This document shows, piece after piece, positions 19,228-27,922 of a stretch of 64,000 bases of DNA; the first letter of the stretch is position 1; the number at the start of each line of letters is the position of its first letter. Below the pieces are notes generated by a model. The model saw only the letters and a program-made list of their open reading frames with translations. It was not told the origin of the DNA and did not search any database. Position numbers and translations under genes: made by a program. The stretch is from Phycisphaerae bacterium (GTDB lineage Bacteria; Planctomycetota; Phycisphaerae; UBA1845), in assembly GCA_029260075.1 (NCBI GenBank), contig JAJDDY010000089.1:1-64000 (forward strand), written 5' to 3'.

Positions 19228-20496
19228 GTGCTAGAACGTGTCAAGTTCGTATCGATATTGGTCCTTGCACTTTTCGGATCGCCTGCGCTGGCGGCGGACC
19301 AACCGCTTGTCGACGACGCCCAACTCGCCAAGTCCGGTCTGTCTCGCTTCTGGCAGGCGAAGCTGCCGCTTCCCAAAGGGGACACGATCGACACGGGATA
19401 CCTCGTCGATGATCAGCTTTACGTGGTCACAGATGGCGGCGGGGTTTATGCATTAACGGCCCGCGAGGGGCTTATCCGGTGGGCTGAACAGCTCACCGAG
19501 CGCGATTATGTCATCTACCGACCGACGCATCTCGCCGCCGTCGACGACAACGGGCCGGTCATTATTCCCACGACGACGCGCGTCTTCATCATTGACCGCG
19601 TGACCGGCCGCCGACTATATGCCTTCACACCGAAGTCCGGCATCAACGGTCCGATCGTTGGGGCGGACGACAAGCTCTTCCTGGGTAGCGCCGACGGGCG
19701 AGCTTACTCGTTGCAGTTGGTCGACTGGCGCCCGACGTCACCGCTCCAACGATGGATGGTCACCGCCGGCGGTGCGGTCACGGCGGCCCCCATCCTCGAC
19801 GACAACGGCATGTTGCTGTTCGCATCGCACGGTGGGCAGGTGTACTACTGCGACGCCCTCGACAAGACGCTGCACTGGTCGTACCCAACCGGCGGCGCCA
19901 TCAACGGCGACCCGGCAATGGACGACTTGGGTGTATACGTGGCCAGCATGGACCGCTCGCTATACAAAATCCACCGACAAACGGGCCGGATGCTCTGGCG
20001 CTATCGCATGCCGCAGCCACTGCACGAAGGGCCAACGCTTGTTGGTGAAACGATCTATCAGTACGGTCGCGATCAAGGTCTGACAGCTATCGATTCGGAA
20101 ACCGGCGACGAAAAGTGGCGTATCAAAGAGGGGCGTTCGCTTATCGCCCATACCGTCCCGGGCGACTTTGTGTTTACCCAGTCCCGAAAAATACTGCTGG
20201 TCGATCATGATAACGGCAGCGTTGTACACACTGTCGAAAGTGCGGACGTTTCGGGGGCCGTGGTCAACACGCGGGACGCGGCCATTTTCCTTCTGGCCAA
20301 AGATGGTCGCGTGCTCTGCGCCCGAACGGACGACGTGCCCTATCTTAAGCGCCAGCAGATGATCGCAGCCACCGCCCGCTTGAACCGTACGGCCAAGGCG
20401 GCGACGAACAATCCGCTCGACGGTAAGCGCATCGCCAAACCCAAGCGCAACGCCGCTGCCGATGACCCGCTCAAGAGTCGCTGGGACCGACCGTAG
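19228..20496 (+). CDS. Exported PQQ-like beta-propeller protein
   Basis: A 422-residue protein with a signal peptide (VSILVLALFGSPALAAD). The body is made of PQQ-like/BamB-type blades: DGGGVYALTAREGLIRWAEQ, DRVTGRRLYAFTPKSGINGP, DDNGMLLFASHGGQVYYCDALDKTLHW and DSETGDEKWRIKEG, each with the characteristic xxxGxxxW/Y ending. This indicates a periplasmic or surface propeller for protein contacts; there is no cofactor evidence for dehydrogenase activity. The C-terminal 50 residues are basic and probably disordered. The start is GTG with GAGGAG about ten bases upstream. The stop TAG coincides with the beginning of a family A element. Confidence 0.85.
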   Translation: MLERVKFVSILVLALFGSPALAADQPLVDDAQLAKSGLSRFWQAKLPLPKGDTIDTGYLVDDQLYVVTDGGGVYALTAREGLIRWAEQLTERDYVIYRPTHLAAVDDNGPVIIPTTTRVFIIDRVTGRRLYAFTPKSGINGPIVGADDKLFLGSADGRAYSLQLVDWRPTSPLQRWMVTAGGAVTAAPILDDNGMLLFASHGGQVYYCDALDKTLHWSYPTGGAINGDPAMDDLGVYVASMDRSLYKIHRQTGRMLWRYRMPQPLHEGPTLVGETIYQYGRDQGLTAIDSETGDEKWRIKEGRSLIAHTVPGDFVFTQSRKILLVDHDNGSVVHTVESADVSGAVVNTRDAAIFLLAKDGRVLCARTDDVPYLKRQQMIAATARLNRTAKAATNNPLDGKRIAKPKRNAAADDPLKSRWDRP

Positions 20497-20607
20497 CGCT
20501 TTGTCACACATCGAATGAGTGGTTTACCGAACCGCCACCGTAAGGAAGCGGATGATTGCAATCCGGTCGTGACCGCTCGAAAACACTCCCTCACGGTCGC
20601 GGCTCGG
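20494..20607. repeat. Family A element, truncated; supplies a stop codon
   Basis: Begins TAGCGCTTTGTCAC at the stop codon of the propeller gene, then ATCGAATGAGTGGTTTACCG, then the hairpin arms (CGTAAGGAAGCGG against CACTCCCTCACGGTCGCGG). The right outer end is missing and is replaced at 20611 by family D units. Confidence 0.78.
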
Positions 20608-20611
20608 ATTT

Positions 20612-20667
20612 GCTGGTGCGTGAACCCTTTCTCGCACCTTGCTGGTGCGTGAATCCTTTCTCGCACC
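20612..20667. repeat. Family D direct repeats, two copies
   Basis: Two direct units, GCTGGTGCGTGAACCCTTTC and GCTGGTGCGTGAATCCTTTC, each followed by TCGCACC, at 20612-20638 and 20641-20667. The same unit is duplicated at 18951-18999. The remaining 20668-20769 contains a short GC-rich inverted segment (GAGGTGCGTCCGGGACGCAC) and no gene. Confidence 0.75.
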
Positions 20668-20769
20668 CGTACTCCCGGGATTCCTCCCCCGCTGACTCCC
20701 GAAGGCCGGAGGTGCGTCCGGGACGCACCCTCTGCGAGGGCGCCATACCATAAGGAAGAAATCGCTCTT

Positions 20770-20798
20770 GGATCACCGGCTGGAAGCCGGTGCCACAC
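20770..20798. repeat. Family B REP palindrome upstream of purH
   Basis: GGATCACCGGCTGGAAGCCG followed by GTGCCACAC, identical to the copy at 3343. It lies 60 bases before the purH start codon, in the same orientation as the right-hand copies inside purH. Confidence 0.88.
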
Positions 20799-20857
20799 TT
20801 TCCTCAACAGGCTGATAGCCCGCTGGCGAGATTGGTCTAGTTGGTTACGATGGGGCC

Positions 20858-23218
20858 ATGGCTGAGCGAAAGATCAAACGGGCGCTGATCAGCGTGTACG
20901 ACAAGACCGGAATCGTTGACTTCGCCCGCGCGCTGGTCGGCGAGTTCGGGATCGAAATCATCTCCACCGGCGGAACGGCCAAGCTTCTTCAGGAAAACGA
21001 CATACCGGTAACGCTCGTCGAGCAGGTTACGGGTTTCCCCGAGATGATGGACGGGCGGGTCAAAACCCTGCACCCGAAGATTCACGCCGCCATCCTCGCC
21101 GACCGCGACAACCCCGAGCACATGCGCCAACTGGTCGAGCAGGACATCGAACCGATCGACATGGTGGTCGTAAACCTCTATCCATTTGAGGAGACCATCA
21201 AGAAACCGGGCTGCACGTTAGAGCAAGCCATAGAAATGATCGACATCGGCGGGCCGTGCATGCTTCGGGCGGCGGCGAAGAATCATAAGCATGTGCTGAT
21301 TCTCTCCAACCGTTGCCACTACAAGCGAACCTTGAAGTTTCTGCGCGGCGACACTGAAGAACTGGGAGAAGACTGGCCACGGTGGCTGATGGTACGAGGA
21401 TTTCAACGCACGACGTCGTATGAATGTTCCGTGCATTCATATTTTGCGAAGGGGCTTTGGGCAACTCCTTTGCCACCAGTACGATTCCTGGACCTAACCT
21501 GCGCTCTTCCGTCTCTGTCGGGTGAGCTCCGGTACGGCGAGAATCCCCACCAGCGATCATCGGTCTACGACACAAACCAGCAGGAATCGGACTCGAATTT
21601 GCCAGGGGCCGGTTACGAGACCGAAACAGCGATGCCTTCCTTCAACAACTACGCCGACGGCCACGCGGCGATGGAACTGTGTAGAGAACTAACACGGGAG
21701 CTAACCATGTGTGGCACCGGCTTCCAGCCGGTGATCCCATCAACCAACGCACCGGCTTCCAGCCGGTGGCCATCCATCGAAGGGGACCACTCTTCACGCC
21801 GCAACTTACCACACCTAGAGACGACGAGCCGATCTTACTTCGTCACCATTCGCACCAAGGATCGGACACTCTCACCTTCTTCGAAAGACATCATCCTCAA
21901 ATCCTGCCGACATTGGCATGGAGAAAGAATGACGCTACATGCGGCGGTGGTTATGCCCGACCATGTGCATCTCCTGTTGACACCCTTCGAAACAGAGTCC
22001 GCTGCCAGTGTTGCGCTCGGCGAAATCCTCCACAGCATCAAGAGCTTTAGTGCGAACGAGGTCAACAAGAACGATGCGCGGACCGGTCCGCTTTGGCTTG
22101 ACGAGCGGTGGGACCGGATGATGAGAAGCGAGAAGGAGTTTATCGAGACGTGGGAGTACATCGAGACCAACCCGGACCGGGCGAAACTCGGAGAAGACTA
22201 CAAGTGGTTCTGGAGTAGTGCGACCGGTTTTGAAGAAGCGGGTGTCGTTCAATCGGGGGGTGAAGGTTCTTCCGGTGGGTCGAAGGATGAGGAATCTGCA
22301 CACCGGCTGGAAGCCGGTGCTGCTCGGGCAGGACCGGATCACCGGCTGGAAGCCGGTGCCACACAAAGCGGCGCCACGCAAACCAATACAAAACAAGAGC
22401 GCACGGCCTTTGGATGCGTCTTCATCAAACACACCAATGCTTGCGGGGCATGTGTGACTGACGATCCGATTGAAGCCTACCGGCAGGCTTATCTTGGCGA
22501 TCCGAATGCGGCTATGGGTGGTATTCTAGCGTGCAACTTCGACATTAAGGCCGACTTCGCCAAGACGGTTATGGAAACCTATAGCCTGTTCGGCAAAGAC
22601 GCAGGTGCCGGCGGTTTCTTTGTGGAAGTCTGGATCGCACCGAGCTTCGACGAGGACGCGGTCGAGATCATTCAATCGACCAAGAAATGGGGTGAGCGCG
22701 TACGACTGCTCACGGTCGGCGACATGAGCGCGTCACCCGATGAGCAAGAGTTGGAATACAAGTCCATCGCCGGAGGCGTGCTCGTACAGACGCGCGACCT
22801 TGTTGGGCTTAAAGAAGATCAGTGGAAGGTCGTCACGAAGCGAAAGCCAACCGATGCGGAGATGGCTGACCTGCGACTGGCGTGGCTGGTATGCAAACAT
22901 ACCAAGAGCAACGCGATCACCATTTGCAAAGACAACATGCTCATCGGTAATGGCGCCGGGCAGATGTCGAGGGTGATGAGCTGTCGTATCGCCGTGTGGC
23001 TCGCTGAAGAAAACGGACACGAGGCGAAACTGGCCGGCAGCGTCGCGGCGTCGGATGCTTTTTTTCCGTTTCCGGATGGTCCAGCCCTGCTCATGGACGC
23101 CGGCGTCACAGCCATCATTCAACCCGGCGGGTCGAAACGCGACGACGACACGATCGCGGCGTGTAACGAGCGGGACGTGGCTATGATTGTTACTGGGACG
23201 CGGCACTTCAAACACTAA
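20858..23218 (+). CDS. purH: PurH (AICAR transformylase / IMP cyclohydrolase) with in-frame RAYT domain insertion
   Basis: Catalyses the last two steps of IMP synthesis. Residues 1-282 are the cyclohydrolase domain plus the start of the transformylase: ISVYDKTGIVDFA, ISTGGTAKLL, TGFPEMMDGRVKTLHPKIH, VVVNLYPFEETI, LRYGENPHQ, FNNYADGHAAMELC. Residues about 515-786 are the rest of the transformylase, with the catalytic Lys524-His525 pair in FIKHTNACG, then VVTKRKPTDAEM, SNAI, GAGQMSRV, SDAFFPFPDG, IQPGGSKRDDD and TGTRHFKH. Normal PurH is about 510-550 residues; this frame has 786. The extra 232 residues (283-514) hold a REP-associated tyrosine transposase domain flanked by translated REP palindromes. 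No stop or frameshift interrupts it. Whether the product folds and works is unknown. Confidence 0.92.
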   Translation: MAERKIKRALISVYDKTGIVDFARALVGEFGIEIISTGGTAKLLQENDIPVTLVEQVTGFPEMMDGRVKTLHPKIHAAILADRDNPEHMRQLVEQDIEPIDMVVVNLYPFEETIKKPGCTLEQAIEMIDIGGPCMLRAAAKNHKHVLILSNRCHYKRTLKFLRGDTEELGEDWPRWLMVRGFQRTTSYECSVHSYFAKGLWATPLPPVRFLDLTCALPSLSGELRYGENPHQRSSVYDTNQQESDSNLPGAGYETETAMPSFNNYADGHAAMELCRELTRELTMCGTGFQPVIPSTNAPASSRWPSIEGDHSSRRNLPHLETTSRSYFVTIRTKDRTLSPSSKDIILKSCRHWHGERMTLHAAVVMPDHVHLLLTPFETESAASVALGEILHSIKSFSANEVNKNDARTGPLWLDERWDRMMRSEKEFIETWEYIETNPDRAKLGEDYKWFWSSATGFEEAGVVQSGGEGSSGGSKDEESAHRLEAGAARAGPDHRLEAGATQSGATQTNTKQERTAFGCVFIKHTNACGACVTDDPIEAYRQAYLGDPNAAMGGILACNFDIKADFAKTVMETYSLFGKDAGAGGFFVEVWIAPSFDEDAVEIIQSTKKWGERVRLLTVGDMSASPDEQELEYKSIAGGVLVQTRDLVGLKEDQWKVVTKRKPTDAEMADLRLAWLVCKHTKSNAITICKDNMLIGNGAGQMSRVMSCRIAVWLAEENGHEAKLAGSVAASDAFFPFPDGPALLMDAGVTAIIQPGGSKRDDDTIAACNERDVAMIVTGTRHFKH
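21709..22364 (+). mobile_element. REP-RAYT-REP unit inserted in frame in purH
   Basis: Left flank: two REP palindromes in one orientation at 21709-21737 (GTGTGGCACCGGCTTCCAGC...) and 21750-21768. Right flank: two in the opposite orientation at 22301-22320 and 22336-22364 (...GGAAGCCGGTGCCACAC). Between them lies a Y1/HUH transposase domain read in the purH frame: SYFVTIRTKDRTL at residue 326, the HUH motif MPDHVHLLL (His369, His371), PLWLDERWDRMMRSEKEF, and WEYIETNPDRAKL with the probable catalytic Tyr434. The arrangement equals the REPtron layout known for RAYT genes, but without its own stop codon and inside another gene. Confidence 0.85.
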
Positions 23219-23261
23219 CGCCGCTCGCTGCCTAAGGATGTTTGGGAAGGGTTGCCTCAAA

Positions 23262-23330
23262 CCGAGCCGCGACCTTCAGGGAGCGGTTGTCGCGTGTGAA
23301 CCGGACCGCTCTCTTACGGTTGCGGCTCTG
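23262..23330. repeat. Family A hairpin core
   Basis: CCGAGCCGCGACCTTCAGGG pairs with CTCTTACGGTTGCGGCTC after a loop of about 25 bases. It is more diverged than other copies, and the CTAG ends are not visible. It starts 44 bases after the purH stop. Confidence 0.72.
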
Positions 23331-23391
23331 AAAGAGACTTCTTAAGAACGTAATAAGATCATGGATCACCGGGTGGACTGCCTCGTTGGAT

Positions 23392-23452
23392 GTGGGGGAC
23401 GCAACTCGGGCGTCGATTCGACTCCCCCACGGCTGACGCCGTGGGCCACCCA
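23392..23452. repeat. Family C palindromic repeat
   Basis: GTGGGGGACGCAACTCGGGC...GATTCGACTCCCCCAC followed by GGCTGACGCCGTGGGCCACC. Just before it, at 23362-23374, GGATCACCGGGTGG looks like a family B half-palindrome. The remaining spacer to 23542 has only the ribosome-binding site AGGAGG at 23526-23531. Confidence 0.75.
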
Positions 23453-23542
23453 ACCGGTCAATAGACCGATGACGGCGCATCAGTAGGCACACGGACTCTA
23501 TGGCGGTGCGACACTTCAGATACGTAGGAGGCGGTGACTGCG

Positions 23543-24091
23543 ATGAAGCTTTACACCAAACGGGGAGACGACGGCACGACGGACCTCATCGGAGGTTCGC
23601 GCGTATCCAAGGACGCGCCGCGCGTCACAGCTTATGGCGACGTGGACGAGACGAACTCAGCCATTGGCCTTGCACTGGCGGCGTGCGGTGACGACAACAC
23701 GATCTTCGCCATATTGCGCCCCATACAATCCGACCTGTTTTCGCTCGGCGCAGAATTGGCTGACGCGCGCGATCGAGACGCGACGGTTTCCGTGACAGAC
23801 GGTGCCGTGCAACAGCTTGAGGTTTGGATCGACGAAGCATCTGCGGAGGTGGTGCCGCTCAAACAGTTCGTGCTGCCCGGCGGATCAGAACTCGCCGCCC
23901 GGTTGCACGTGGCGCGAACCGTAGCCCGCCGGGCGGAGCGATCAACCGTCTCCTTGAGTCGGGTTGATCCGGTTCGATCCACGGCGTTGATATACCTGAA
24001 CCGATTGAGCGATCTTCTTTTCGCCCTGGCACGGTTAGCCAACCATCAAGAGAAGACGGAGGAGATTCCCTGGCAACCACCGAGGCGATAG
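23543..24091 (+). CDS. PduO-type cob(I)alamin adenosyltransferase
   Basis: Transfers the adenosyl group of ATP to cob(I)alamin to make coenzyme B12. The protein is 182 residues. Motifs: KLYTKRGDDGTTDLIGGSRV at the N-terminus (the ATP-binding TxxGDxGxT motif), YGDVDETNSAIGLA, FVLPGGSELAARLHVARTVARRAER, and YLNRLSDLLFALAR at the end. All are hallmarks of the PduO family. I start at the ATG because AGGAGG sits 11 bases upstream; the GTG at 23534 is only two bases from that site. No other cobalamin gene is nearby. Confidence 0.95.
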   Translation: MKLYTKRGDDGTTDLIGGSRVSKDAPRVTAYGDVDETNSAIGLALAACGDDNTIFAILRPIQSDLFSLGAELADARDRDATVSVTDGAVQQLEVWIDEASAEVVPLKQFVLPGGSELAARLHVARTVARRAERSTVSLSRVDPVRSTALIYLNRLSDLLFALARLANHQEKTEEIPWQPPRR

Positions 24092-24179
24092 GACCGGACT
24101 TGCCCAATACTGCGTGATCCGCTGGGGTGCGTGACAGAATCGGCGAGAACGGTATAGCGGTCTGCTCGATTCTTGCATG

Positions 24180-24456
24180 TCCCTTCGGTCAATGCGCCAC
24201 GCCGCCGCGGCGCCCTGAGAGGGCAATCTACCTCGCCTAGGGCAACGCTCTGGGACTGGTCCGAGAGGGGTGCAGCGCAAGCTCTGAAGGAGCGATATAT
24301 AAGGTTATTCCGCCCTTTCAGGGCTGGCACGCTATAGCTTCACAAAAACCCAGGCGTTGCCCTGGGCTGGATTAGGGCGTCCCGTTGGGGCTGTAGGATG
24401 CGCGCGTAGTGGAAACGGCGACAGCGTTCATTGGCACGCCCAGACTGTCTTACACC
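24180..24456. repeat. Composite palindromic repeat region including family E, copy 2
   Basis: Positions 24354-24456 match the repeat at 100-200 (GCGTTGCCCTGGGCTGG, then CCCGTTGGGGCTGTAGGATG, and ending GTCTTACACCC). Immediately upstream are related units: GGCGCCCTGAGAGGGCAATC, TCTGAAGGAGCGATATATAA and CGCCCTTTCAGGGCTGGCAC, each a short palindrome. Together they form a mosaic of REP-like units. In 24457-24717 I see no gene; AGCGAGAAAGGATTCACGCT at 24491 resembles an inverted family D unit. Confidence 0.65.
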
Positions 24457-24717
24457 CGATCCGCTGTGCATCCCTTTGCGGCACTTGCCAAGGAGCGAGA
24501 AAGGATTCACGCTCCAGCGTACTGAGTGCTGAGAAGCACTAACATGCTCCAGCGCTTCCACTGTGGAGGAAGAGAAACACGTCCGTGCGGCAAGGACTTC
24601 ACGCGGCCATGGCCACCGGGTAGGCTTCCTTTCCTTGCGGTGTGTCGCCGATTCATGGATTGAACCACCGCCGATCCGGGACGTAGTATCTCGACGGAGT
24701 AGACCAAGCGACACATC

Positions 24718-27700
24718 ATGCCAAGCGTTCTTCGAATCGCCGATCCCGACGCCATTCGCCCGCGGCACGTGGTGATGATCATCTTGGTCATCGTCACGGT
24801 CGGCGGCGGCGCATTGCTTCTGAGCGCCTCCGATCCCGATGTGTTTCGTGACGGGGCTGTGGACTGGCAAGAACAGTCACCGCTTCGAGCCGTCGTCGAG
24901 CTGCTGTGTCTCGGCTATCAATTCCCCACCAACTACGCGGGCGACGTGAAGAACTATATCTTGGGGCTTGGCTCCGGTTTGGCCCTCCTCGCTCTGGGTA
25001 TCGCCTTGGTGGCGAGGGGGCGATCGGCCGACGAGGCGGCGCAAGCCAAACCCCGTAATCAACCCGCGCCAACCGAAGCAAACGCCAACGACGAGTCGCC
25101 CCCTACGGACACCAAACCGCAGATGGCCCCACTGTTGGCGGCGCAGGTTTTGATCGTACTGTACTTGGGCTGGACGCTGCTCAGCAGTGCTTGGTCATCC
25201 GCACCCGGGCTGTCGCTCGGCGCCGGCGTCCTGCTCACGATTCAACTACTCTGGTCACTTGCGATCGGTAACGGGCTCAACCCGAAAGCGGCACGCATCG
25301 CCGCGCGCATCGTGCTGACGATCTCCACGTTCGCAGCAACCATCGCCATCTGGTACTTCATGGAACGCAACTGGCGACTTCGGGCCAAGTTCCCTTTCGG
25401 CAATCCGACTTTTCTCGCCGCCGCACTGATCCCCGGCATCCTCCTCGGCGTGGCGTATCTCTGCGAACTCATCGAACGCGCCCGGCGCGGGCGACCGATG
25501 AGCCAAGTGCCCCTGATGATCGCCGCATTGGCGGCCGTCGGCGTGACGGGCTGGGCGTTTTACCTGACCGGATCGCGCGGCGGCGCCGTCGGACTCGTGT
25601 TCGGCTTGCTCGCCATGGCGATGTTCGCGCTGCGAGGGCGTGCCCGATGGCTTCCGGTGGTGCTGGCCGTGCTGCTTGCGGTTGGCGGCTCGTGGTATTT
25701 TCTGCGGAGCAGCGAAGCCGGTGGCGGTCGAGGAGTGACCATCCGTTTGCGCCTTGCCGCGTGGCAATATGCGTTGGATATGGTGTCGGACAAACCGCTG
25801 CTCGGTCATGGGCGCGGCGGGTTTACGCTTCTGGGAGATGCATACGCGGTTAACGATGTGCTGGCCGACCCGGAAGCGTTGAAAACGCGGATCGCGCACG
25901 TACATAACGAGTGGTTGGAGGTAATGGTCGACGTCGGATCGATCGGCCTCGTGTTGATTGCCGTCGCACTGGTGCTTTCGATCAAAGCGGGCCTTTTGGC
26001 CATGCGCGCTACGCCTCATCGCGCGGAGCGCTGGACATTGGTCGCGCTACTCGGCGGACTCGTTGCGCTAATCGTCGAGGAATCGTTCGGCGTCGGATTG
26101 CGTGTGTCGGGCGTTGCGACGATGTTTTTCACGATGCTCGGTTTGATTTGGGCGCTTTCAGGATATCGCGCTACCGGTCTGGTCGATCGCATCGCGAGCT
26201 TGAAACAAGGCCGAATCGCCGGCGCCGTCGTTTGCGGCTTCCTCGGTATCGGCGCTCTGCTGGCGACTCAGCGTGATTTCTCAGCCGCACGTTTGGCGCA
26301 TGAGGTCGGCACGAAATTCCGCGAGAACGATTTTGATGCGTTGTTCCCGTTGGCACGCGGCGCCGTCGGTCGGCTTGACCCTCAACGATCTTTGCTCAAC
26401 CGGTTCCGTCTGTCGGAGTCACACCTCCTTGCGGCGGAATGGTTTGGGGCCCGCGCCCATGACCGCGAGAAGCGAGCCTACACCGAAGACCCCGTCAATC
26501 AAAGGCTACAGTTTCTCGCCAACGAAGATTACGGCCTGAGCAACGACCACTGTCGCCAAGGCATCGATTCGCTGGACATACTGACGACGCAGTCGCCGGG
26601 GTTCATCAACCACGGCGTGCTCGCATATCGCCTCCACCTTGCCCTGGCCAACAACCCGCCGGTTCGCGAGGACCCGGCGCAGCAACTCGCCGAACTGCGC
26701 GACGCCGGACTGGCCATTCAGGTCGAATTGCAGCGCCAGCCTTTCGACCCCGAAATCGCGGCCGCCTACGTCATCGCCCTGCTGTCGCTCGACGGCGCCA
26801 ACGTGGACCGCTCCGTCCTCAACGAAGCACTGGCCCGACCGCTTAGGTATCGATCCATCGAATCGGCGTATGTCGATCTGCTGATGCAAGACAATGTAGC
26901 CGCGATCGTCAACAGTAGTATTGAGCCCGATGCGGCCGCCGAACCGGCGGCTGCCCATTCCGAAACGAGCCCTGCGAAAGCGAACGAACCGGCCGAAACG
27001 TGGCTGCCGGAGCGATTGCGTTTGGCGTGTGCAGCGCGGTTCTTGCGTGGTGACCACAAGACGGCCGTGCCTTTGCTCGAACGCGCGGTGCGGCTCTACG
27101 AGAACATGCCAATCCCGCGTCCGTTAGGCGCGGCCGCCTGCGTGGCAGAATTGGCGGATGGACGTTTTTTCGCCGACCCGTTTGACGCCGAATCGGCACT
27201 CAACATCGCGCAGCAGGCCGTAGACATGACGCCCAAGTCGCTGAACGGGCGCAAACTCGCGCTGCGCATATTGACGCGGATGGTGGACTACCACTTGGCG
27301 CTCGGCGATGAGCACATAGCTGTATCACTGCTTCGCGAAACCGGCCCACCCAACGCCGATCAAGCGCTCATTGTTCAGGAACTTGCCGCGCGATATATCC
27401 GACTGTGCAAGACGTTCCTTGAGCCCGTTGTGGTTGGGCCCCCGGCGCCGGATGCACGTCCCGATCGAATGACGCAACTGCGCCGATGGTCGGCCCGGTC
27501 GATCGAACTCAACAGCAGCGACCCCGAGGCCTATCTCGTGGCGTCTGAGCTGTCCGTGCGCGATGGAAACGACGCCGCCGTCGCCGCACACCTTCTGCAC
27601 GCCATCCAACGCGGGCTCGATCCTGGCGCGACCTTGCAATCGCTAAGCGTTGCATTGGACCGGTTTCCTAAGAGCGAACCGCTCAATCAACTTCGCGCCA

Positions 27701-27825
27701 AGCTGTCCATTCCCCTAAACGAAATCCTACGTGTCCAGAAATCAACGGCTGAAGGATTCGCAGTGGAACCGCCGACGCCCAAACCCGAATCCGACTTGCC
27801 TGGCGACAGCACCCGAAACCCGTGA
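24718..27825 (+). CDS. O-antigen ligase-like (Wzy_C) membrane protein with TPR C-terminus
   Basis: A 1,035-residue protein. The N-terminal half has about 12 predicted membrane helices with a charged loop (residues about 105-135) and the Wzy_C/O-antigen ligase signature: an Arg-rich loop near ARRGRPMS, DKPLLGHGRGGFTLLGDAY and IAHVHNEWLEVMVDVGSIGLVL, where the H-x-x-W/x-L-E pattern marks the periplasmic active loop. The C-terminal 500 residues are helical with degenerate TPR-like repeats. Such proteins polymerise or ligate surface polysaccharide. A glycosidase gene follows, which fits a polysaccharide locus. Confidence 0.85.
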   Translation: MPSVLRIADPDAIRPRHVVMIILVIVTVGGGALLLSASDPDVFRDGAVDWQEQSPLRAVVELLCLGYQFPTNYAGDVKNYILGLGSGLALLALGIALVARGRSADEAAQAKPRNQPAPTEANANDESPPTDTKPQMAPLLAAQVLIVLYLGWTLLSSAWSSAPGLSLGAGVLLTIQLLWSLAIGNGLNPKAARIAARIVLTISTFAATIAIWYFMERNWRLRAKFPFGNPTFLAAALIPGILLGVAYLCELIERARRGRPMSQVPLMIAALAAVGVTGWAFYLTGSRGGAVGLVFGLLAMAMFALRGRARWLPVVLAVLLAVGGSWYFLRSSEAGGGRGVTIRLRLAAWQYALDMVSDKPLLGHGRGGFTLLGDAYAVNDVLADPEALKTRIAHVHNEWLEVMVDVGSIGLVLIAVALVLSIKAGLLAMRATPHRAERWTLVALLGGLVALIVEESFGVGLRVSGVATMFFTMLGLIWALSGYRATGLVDRIASLKQGRIAGAVVCGFLGIGALLATQRDFSAARLAHEVGTKFRENDFDALFPLARGAVGRLDPQRSLLNRFRLSESHLLAAEWFGARAHDREKRAYTEDPVNQRLQFLANEDYGLSNDHCRQGIDSLDILTTQSPGFINHGVLAYRLHLALANNPPVREDPAQQLAELRDAGLAIQVELQRQPFDPEIAAAYVIALLSLDGANVDRSVLNEALARPLRYRSIESAYVDLLMQDNVAAIVNSSIEPDAAAEPAAAHSETSPAKANEPAETWLPERLRLACAARFLRGDHKTAVPLLERAVRLYENMPIPRPLGAAACVAELADGRFFADPFDAESALNIAQQAVDMTPKSLNGRKLALRILTRMVDYHLALGDEHIAVSLLRETGPPNADQALIVQELAARYIRLCKTFLEPVVVGPPAPDARPDRMTQLRRWSARSIELNSSDPEAYLVASELSVRDGNDAAVAAHLLHAIQRGLDPGATLQSLSVALDRFPKSEPLNQLRAKLSIPLNEILRVQKSTAEGFAVEPPTPKPESDLPGDSTRNP

Positions 27826-27922
27826 TCGCCGCACCGCCCCGCGTCATACCGCAGACACACGTCCTGTGTCGGAAACTGTCAAGCCGGTTGTGGGTTGGCG
27901 CGATCGTCGATACCTTGAGATC

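Noticed and set aside
18951-20667. CRISPR-like direct repeats (GCTGGTGCGTGAA units)
   Set aside because: Only paired units, with almost no spacer between them and no regular spacing; no cas genes are present.
20858-23218. Intein interpretation of the purH insertion
   Set aside because: No Cys/Ser at the junctions in the right context, no HN-C/S/T end and no Hedgehog/intein blocks; the inserted part is a Y1/HUH transposase with REP flanks.
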